Made by a program: the position numbers and the translations under genes. Shown in pieces: positions 60,738 to 64,000 of a DNA stretch of 64,000 bases. Source of the stretch: Chitinophagaceae bacterium 26-R-25 (lineage in GTDB: Bacteria > Bacteroidota > Bacteroidia > Chitinophagales > Chitinophagaceae); assembly GCA_029906195.1 (NCBI GenBank), contig JARWSJ010000001.1, positions 2,356,001-2,420,000 of the forward strand. The letters run 5' to 3'. Position 1 is the first letter of the stretch, and each line of letters begins with the position of its first letter. Under the pieces are notes generated by a model. It was not told where the DNA came from. It did not search any database and saw nothing but the letters and a program-made list of their open reading frames with translations.

Positions 60738-61742
60738 TTAGAATTGCTCCAATTCCTCCATCATCCCTTTGCTTCCGGCAAAGAATGGAGAACGCTGGTG
60801 CAGGAATTCGGGTTGAATGTCGAGAATTCTGTTAACGCCGTCGGTAGCTTTCCCTCCTGCCATTTCTACGATAAAGGCAAACGGATTGCACTCATATTGC
60901 AGCCTCAGTTTGCCCGTGAGCATAGTCTTTGTGGACGGATACATGAAGATGCCTCCAAGTATAAGATTGCGGTGCATGTCGCTCACCATACTTCCGATGT
61001 AGCGTTGAGTATAAGGTCCGCCGTTTGTTTTGTCTTTCTTCTGGCAATTGGTAATGTAGTTTTGGATGCGCTCTTCATATTCATAGAAATTACCGTGATT
61101 GACAGAATATATTTTTCCTAACTCAGGGGTTTTGATATTGGGGTGGCTTAAACAAAATTCGCCGATAGACGGGTCAAGCGTAAAGCCGTTTACGCCTCGG
61201 CGCGTTGCATAGACAAGCATTGTGGATGATCCGTAAATCACGTAACCTGCCGCGACCTGCTTGACGCCGGGTTGCAAAAAATCTTCCTTCGTACAAGGTT
61301 GCCCTACCGGAGAAATGCGTCTGTAAACGCCGAAGATGGTTCCGATGGAAACGTTCACATCAATGTTGCTGCTGCCATCCAAAGGGTCAAACAATACAAC
61401 GTATTTGCTGTCGTTGCTCACTGAATCATCAAACACTACAATATCGTCCATTTCTTCGCTTCCGATGCCTGCACAACTAATGCCGTGACGCAGTACGCCG
61501 AGCATTTGATTGTTGGAAAAAACGTCCAGCTTTTTCACATGTTCGCCCTGTACATTTGTATTGCCGGCTTCGCCGAGAATGTCTACCAGACCGGCTTTGT
61601 TAACTTCCACATTGATTCTTTTTGCTGCACGACCGATGTCGCGTAAAAGCATGCTGAGCTCACCCGTAGCTTTGGGAAACATGCGTAGCTGCTGGATAGT
61701 AAATTCATCCAGCGTCATGACCTGCCTGTTAATGGTACTCAT
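60738..61742 (-). CDS. fbp: Fructose-1,6-bisphosphatase, class 1
   Basis: The 334-residue cytoplasmic gluconeogenic enzyme hydrolyses fructose-1,6-bisphosphate to fructose-6-phosphate. The metal-site motif LFDPLDGSSNIDVNVSIGTIFG (Asp119, Asp122) and the acidic EE at 96-97 are the class 1 hallmarks. Substrate residues appear in YVGSMVSDMHRNL and GGIFMYPSTK. It is transcribed alone with a candidate -7 box TATTTTTG at 61775-61782 on the minus strand. Confidence 0.96.
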   Translation of the reverse strand: MSTINRQVMTLDEFTIQQLRMFPKATGELSMLLRDIGRAAKRINVEVNKAGLVDILGEAGNTNVQGEHVKKLDVFSNNQMLGVLRHGISCAGIGSEEMDDIVVFDDSVSNDSKYVVLFDPLDGSSNIDVNVSIGTIFGVYRRISPVGQPCTKEDFLQPGVKQVAAGYVIYGSSTMLVYATRRGVNGFTLDPSIGEFCLSHPNIKTPELGKIYSVNHGNFYEYEERIQNYITNCQKKDKTNGGPYTQRYIGSMVSDMHRNLILGGIFMYPSTKTMLTGKLRLQYECNPFAFIVEMAGGKATDGVNRILDIQPEFLHQRSPFFAGSKGMMEELEQF

Positions 61743-61774
61743 AGAAAGCGATCGTTGTTTAATTTAGGATTCAA

Positions 61775-61818
61775 CAAAAATAAGAGAGTTGAAAGTTGAA
61801 AACGGAAAATGGAAAATT
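61775..61818 (-). promoter_or_regulatory. Candidate fbp promoter region: -7 box beside heptamer repeat
   Basis: TATTTTTG (61775-61782) matches TAnnTTTG, 33 bases upstream of the fbp start. The -33 position falls in a heptamer run (61783-61818, CAACTTTCAACTCTC on the minus strand) instead of TTTG. This is the same arrangement as in front of dnaE. Confidence 0.4.
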
Positions 61819-61910
61819 AAATGTACGAAAGCGAAGGATTCGTTTGCAAAGGGGGGTATTTGTTAAACGAGACATGAAGAGTATTGGATGAATTTCACGT
61901 GGGTGCAGTG

Positions 61911-61970
61911 AATCCTCCTTGAAGGATTTCTGAACGGCGGAGTGACCGCCGCCCCCTTTTTCAAAGGGGG
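61911..61970. repeat. GC-rich hairpins before the DUF559 gene
   Basis: Three small stems in a row: AATCCTCCTTGAAGGATT (61911-61928), CGGCGGAGTGACCGCCG (61935-61951) and CCCCCTTTTTCAAAGGGGG (61952-61970). The 334-base gap 61743-62076 holds these, the fbp control region and a GGGGGG tract (61851-61856). Confidence 0.75.
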
Positions 61971-62076
61971 AGCTTAAGCACTCAGCATGAGTAAAAATTG
62001 CAAGGGGGATTCGCCGCACCTCCACGCTGCAACCATTTCCTCCTGAGATTCGACTATACACTTATACCTATACGCT

Positions 62077-62457
62077 ATGTACCACATACCTTATAACATC
62101 AATCTCAAAGCATTTTCGAGAAAATTACGCAACCATTCTACCGTGGGTGAAATTCTTCTTTGGATGCAGTTGCGTGCTGGACAGTTAAGAGGCTTTACCT
62201 TCAACAGACAAAAACCTTTAGGCAATTACATTGTCGACTTTTACTGCAAGCCTCTAAAGTTGGTAATTGAAGTGGATGGCGGTTATCATTTTACACCGGA
62301 ACAAAGAGTACGCGACCAACAAAGGCAACAAATTTTAGAATCAATGAACCTGCATTTCCTGCGTTTTCGTGACGAGGAAGTTAGAAACGATATGAACAAT
62401 GTGATAAAAGCTATCGAACATTACATTAAGGCTTTTGAAGCAACGGATAATTATTAA
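62077..62457 (+). CDS. DUF559 endonuclease-like protein
   Basis: The product is 126 residues. The conserved core is AFSRKLRNHSTVGEILLWMQLRAGQLRGFTFNRQKPLGNYIVDFYC, followed by LVIEVDGGYH and LRFRDEEVRND. The Asp-x(n)-Glu-x-Asp (D...EVD) arrangement is that of a very-short-patch-repair (Vsr)-like nuclease fold. DUF559 genes are frequent singletons flanked by GC-rich hairpins in Bacteroidota; their role is not established. Here hairpins lie before it and a GGGCGAAT palindrome begins right at its stop. Confidence 0.88.
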   Translation: MYHIPYNINLKAFSRKLRNHSTVGEILLWMQLRAGQLRGFTFNRQKPLGNYIVDFYCKPLKLVIEVDGGYHFTPEQRVRDQQRQQILESMNLHFLRFRDEEVRNDMNNVIKAIEHYIKAFEATDNY

Positions 62458-62480
62458 GGGCGAATGCGATTCGCCCCTAC
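62458..62480. repeat. GGGCGAAT palindrome, copy 4
   Basis: GGGCGAATGCGATTCGCCCC followed by TAC starts at the base after the DUF559 TAA stop. It is identical in core to copy 3 at 58265. Confidence 0.9.
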
Positions 62481-62538
62481 AAGCAACAAAGCCCTGGTGT
62501 TACCCAGAGCTTTTGCCTCTCTCATGTATAAAACAAAC

Positions 62539-63528
62539 TTATTTTTTCATGTACATCACGTCTTTCACAAGCTGAATGGTACGTGGTACACTTGGTAGTG
62601 CAAGGTCGATAAGGTTTGGTGCATAGTGTAAAGGAGCATCTGCACAAGTGATACGGCGAACAGGTGCATCCAGGTAATCAAAACCTTCTTTTTGTATGCG
62701 ATAAGCCAATTCAGAAGAAACACCGCACATTGGCCATTGCTCTTCTACAATTACAAGGCGGTTTGTTTTTTTAACGCTTTCCAGAACTGTCATCCAGTCA
62801 AGCGGACGGATGGTGCGCAAATCGATTACTTCTGCACTGATGCCTTCTTTTTCCAATTCAGCAGCAGCACCCATAGCAATTTTCATCATTTTGCTCCATG
62901 ACACGATGGTTACATCACGACCCTGTTTTTTCACATCGGCTTTACCCAATGGAATGTAGTATTCTTCTTCAGGAACTTCACTTTTATCACCGTACATTAC
63001 TTCTGCTTCCATGAACATGATCGGATCTTCTTCGTAACGGATGGCTTGTTTCAACAAACCTTTGGCATCGTAACCATTGCTTGGTGAAACCACTTTCAAA
63101 CCGGGAATATTTGCGTAATAGCTTTCAAATGCTGTAGAGTGTTGTGCGCCCAACTGACCGGCAGAACCATTTGGTCCGCGGAAAACGATTGGACAAGAGA
63201 TTTGACCACCACTCATCGCCAGCATTTTAGACGCTGTATTTAAAATCTGATCCAATGCAAGAACGCCAAAGTTCCATGTCATGAACTCAACGATCGGGCG
63301 CAAACCGTTCTGTGCAGAACCTACGCTGATCGCAGCAAAACCCAATTCCGAAATAGGTGTATCGATTACTCTCTTAGCACCGAATTCAGCCAACATACCC
63401 TGGCTCACTTTATATGCGCCATTGTATTCAGCTACTTCTTCTCCCATTAAATATACACGCTCATCTCTTCTCATCTCTTCACTCATTGCTTCCCTAAGGG
63501 CTTCACGATATGCAATTGTTCTTGCCAT
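62539..63528 (-). CDS. pdhB: Pyruvate dehydrogenase E1 component, beta subunit
   Basis: The 329-residue subunit of the thiamine-diphosphate E1 heterotetramer converts pyruvate to the hydroxyethyl intermediate for acetyl-CoA synthesis. Blocks: YREALREAMSEEMRRDERVYLMGEEV (start), NGLRPIVEFMTWNF, PNGSAGQLGAQHSTAFESYY, and the C-terminal transketolase domain IRPLDWMTVLESVKKTNRLVIVEEQWP. The alpha subunit is not in the window. It is transcribed alone. Confidence 0.94.
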   Translation of the reverse strand: MARTIAYREALREAMSEEMRRDERVYLMGEEVAEYNGAYKVSQGMLAEFGAKRVIDTPISELGFAAISVGSAQNGLRPIVEFMTWNFGVLALDQILNTASKMLAMSGGQISCPIVFRGPNGSAGQLGAQHSTAFESYYANIPGLKVVSPSNGYDAKGLLKQAIRYEEDPIMFMEAEVMYGDKSEVPEEEYYIPLGKADVKKQGRDVTIVSWSKMMKIAMGAAAELEKEGISAEVIDLRTIRPLDWMTVLESVKKTNRLVIVEEQWPMCGVSSELAYRIQKEGFDYLDAPVRRITCADAPLHYAPNLIDLALPSVPRTIQLVKDVMYMKK

Positions 63529-63587
63529 TGTTTATTGTATTTAAAAAGACGGGCAAAAATATTGGATGTGCGGCAGATAAACAAAAG

Positions 63588-63807
63588 GAATTAGGAGCTA
63601 GGAATTAGGAGGTTGAAAGTCGAACACCTGATATTATTTTATAATATTTATTACGATTGAGTGTTATAGAAATCAAGTGATTACAGGTTTTCAGGTAAAA
63701 ATCAACCCGATCTACCTCATAATACACCTTAGCCCCTATCCAAAAACAAAAAAAGAGACGCCATCACAGCGTCCCTCTAATTCCTAATTTCTTATTCCTA
63801 ATTCCTA
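63588..63807. repeat. Inverted AATTAGG heptamer repeats
   Basis: 63588-63613 (AATTAGGAGCTAGGAATTAG) reads outward from pdhB. 63778-63807 (AATTCCTAATTTCTTATTCC...) reads outward from the sialate-esterase stop and includes its TAG. The arms are inverted across ~165 bases, which also hold a terminator. Confidence 0.85.
63744..63778 (-). terminator. Terminator of the partial esterase gene
   Basis: On the minus strand AGAGGGACGC - TGTGATG - GCGTCTCTTT followed by TTTTTGTTTTT. The stem has one G-T pair and one mismatch. It lies 27 bases after the TAG at 63805. Confidence 0.7.
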
Positions 63808-64000
63808 ATTGACCTTATATTTCACTTCCGCTGTAATTGCCTTCCAGTCATCTGTACGGAATGGGGCAGCCGGAAATCCTTCTTTATTGAAAAGATTTCC
63901 GTCGCTCGCGTCATCCGCCCAGTTGTAGCGAACGGCAACAGGATTGGAAATAACATCTTGCCAAACAATTATTTTATCTCCCCGAATAATGGCTTGTGCA
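63805..64000 (-). CDS. Sialate O-acetylesterase, C-terminal fragment (cut by window edge)
   Basis: Only the last 64 residues are in the window. They read AQAIIRGDKIIVWQDVISNP, then VAVRYNWADD and the terminal FNKEGFPAAPFRTDDW block, which is the conserved ending of sialate 9-O-acetylesterases (RYAWADN ... NLYNKEGLPASPFRTDDW). These secreted SGNH hydrolases remove acetyl groups from sialic acids or other glycans. The frame is open to the right-hand edge. The final AAT TAG is part of an AATTAGG repeat. Confidence 0.75.
   Translation of the reverse strand, partial: AQAIIRGDKIIVWQDVISNPVAVRYNWADDASDGNLFNKEGFPAAPFRTDDWKAITAEVKYKVN

Noticed and set aside
1..64000. tRNA, rRNA, riboswitch and insertion-sequence search by eye
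   Set aside because: No cloverleaf-like sequence with a TTCGA(A/T)TC arm, no rRNA fragment, no known riboswitch core and no transposase frame were seen in the gaps.

Overview
The window looks like a chromosome segment of a Bacteroidota bacterium, probably a soil or freshwater member of the Chitinophagaceae. The reasons are a SusC/SusD/SusE starch locus, an exact Bacteroidota-type promoter (TTTG, 20 bases, TAnnTTTG) in front of susC, lipoprotein signals followed by CKK-type residues, almost no Shine-Dalgarno sequences, and many Bacteroidota-type small families (DinB, SRPBCC, VOC, GlxA/AraC). There is no sign of plasmid, phage, IS element, CRISPR array, rRNA or tRNA.

Layout. 0-6.5 kb: a secreted TIM-barrel protein, an MtfA-like peptidase, an archaemetzincin-like lipoprotein, two paralogous secreted proteins and a ParDE toxin-antitoxin pair, all on the minus strand. 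6.8-10.9 kb: dnaE and trxA. 11-13.8 kb: a small accessory patch with a 3-TM protein, two immunity-like proteins, an XRE regulator and a conserved unknown. 14.3-19.4 kb: a transglutaminase-like protein, small conserved proteins and an SPFH-GYF / zinc-ribbon membrane pair. 19.6-30.9 kb: YCII protein, porin O/P, malic enzyme, a U32 protein with a 4Fe-4S ferredoxin, a GT-C-like membrane protein, YdeI, a CaCA exchanger, a K+ channel, an FAD monooxygenase and a secreted DinB protein. 31-39.4 kb: a GlxA regulator, two SRPBCC proteins, SnoaL, AraC, VOC, two DinB, a serpin lipoprotein, HPP and a small membrane protein.

39.5-58.1 kb is the clearest functional unit: a LacI-regulated starch/maltodextrin locus entirely on the minus strand (lacI, susC, susD, susE, three GH13 enzymes, an SLC45-like sugar permease, GH65 maltose phosphorylase and beta-phosphoglucomutase). 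Starch would be bound and cut at the cell surface and in the periplasm. Maltose would then be imported and split by phosphorolysis to glucose and glucose-6-phosphate. A 12-base palindromic operator lies exactly in the spacer of the susC promoter, and a second operator lies 102 bases away. 58.3-64 kb: Nudix, YfiT-like, ABC ATPase, fructose-1,6-bisphosphatase, DUF559, PDH E1-beta and the end of a sialate O-acetylesterase.

The most unusual property is in the spacers. Nearly every intergenic gap carries one or more dispersed repeats from about ten families: 7-8 base degenerate tandem repeats (types ACTGAATA, GAGAGTT, AATTAGG, ACTAAGGC, AAAAGTC), a GCACACGGATGACACGG family, and GC-rich palindromes. 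For every oriented copy I checked, reading outward from either edge of a gene (start or stop) gives the same strand form, so gaps tend to become long inverted repeats. Some repeat copies supply the stop codon of the adjacent gene, and three about 28-base palindromes are inserted inside other repeats. All of this was read by eye; no searches or computations were run.
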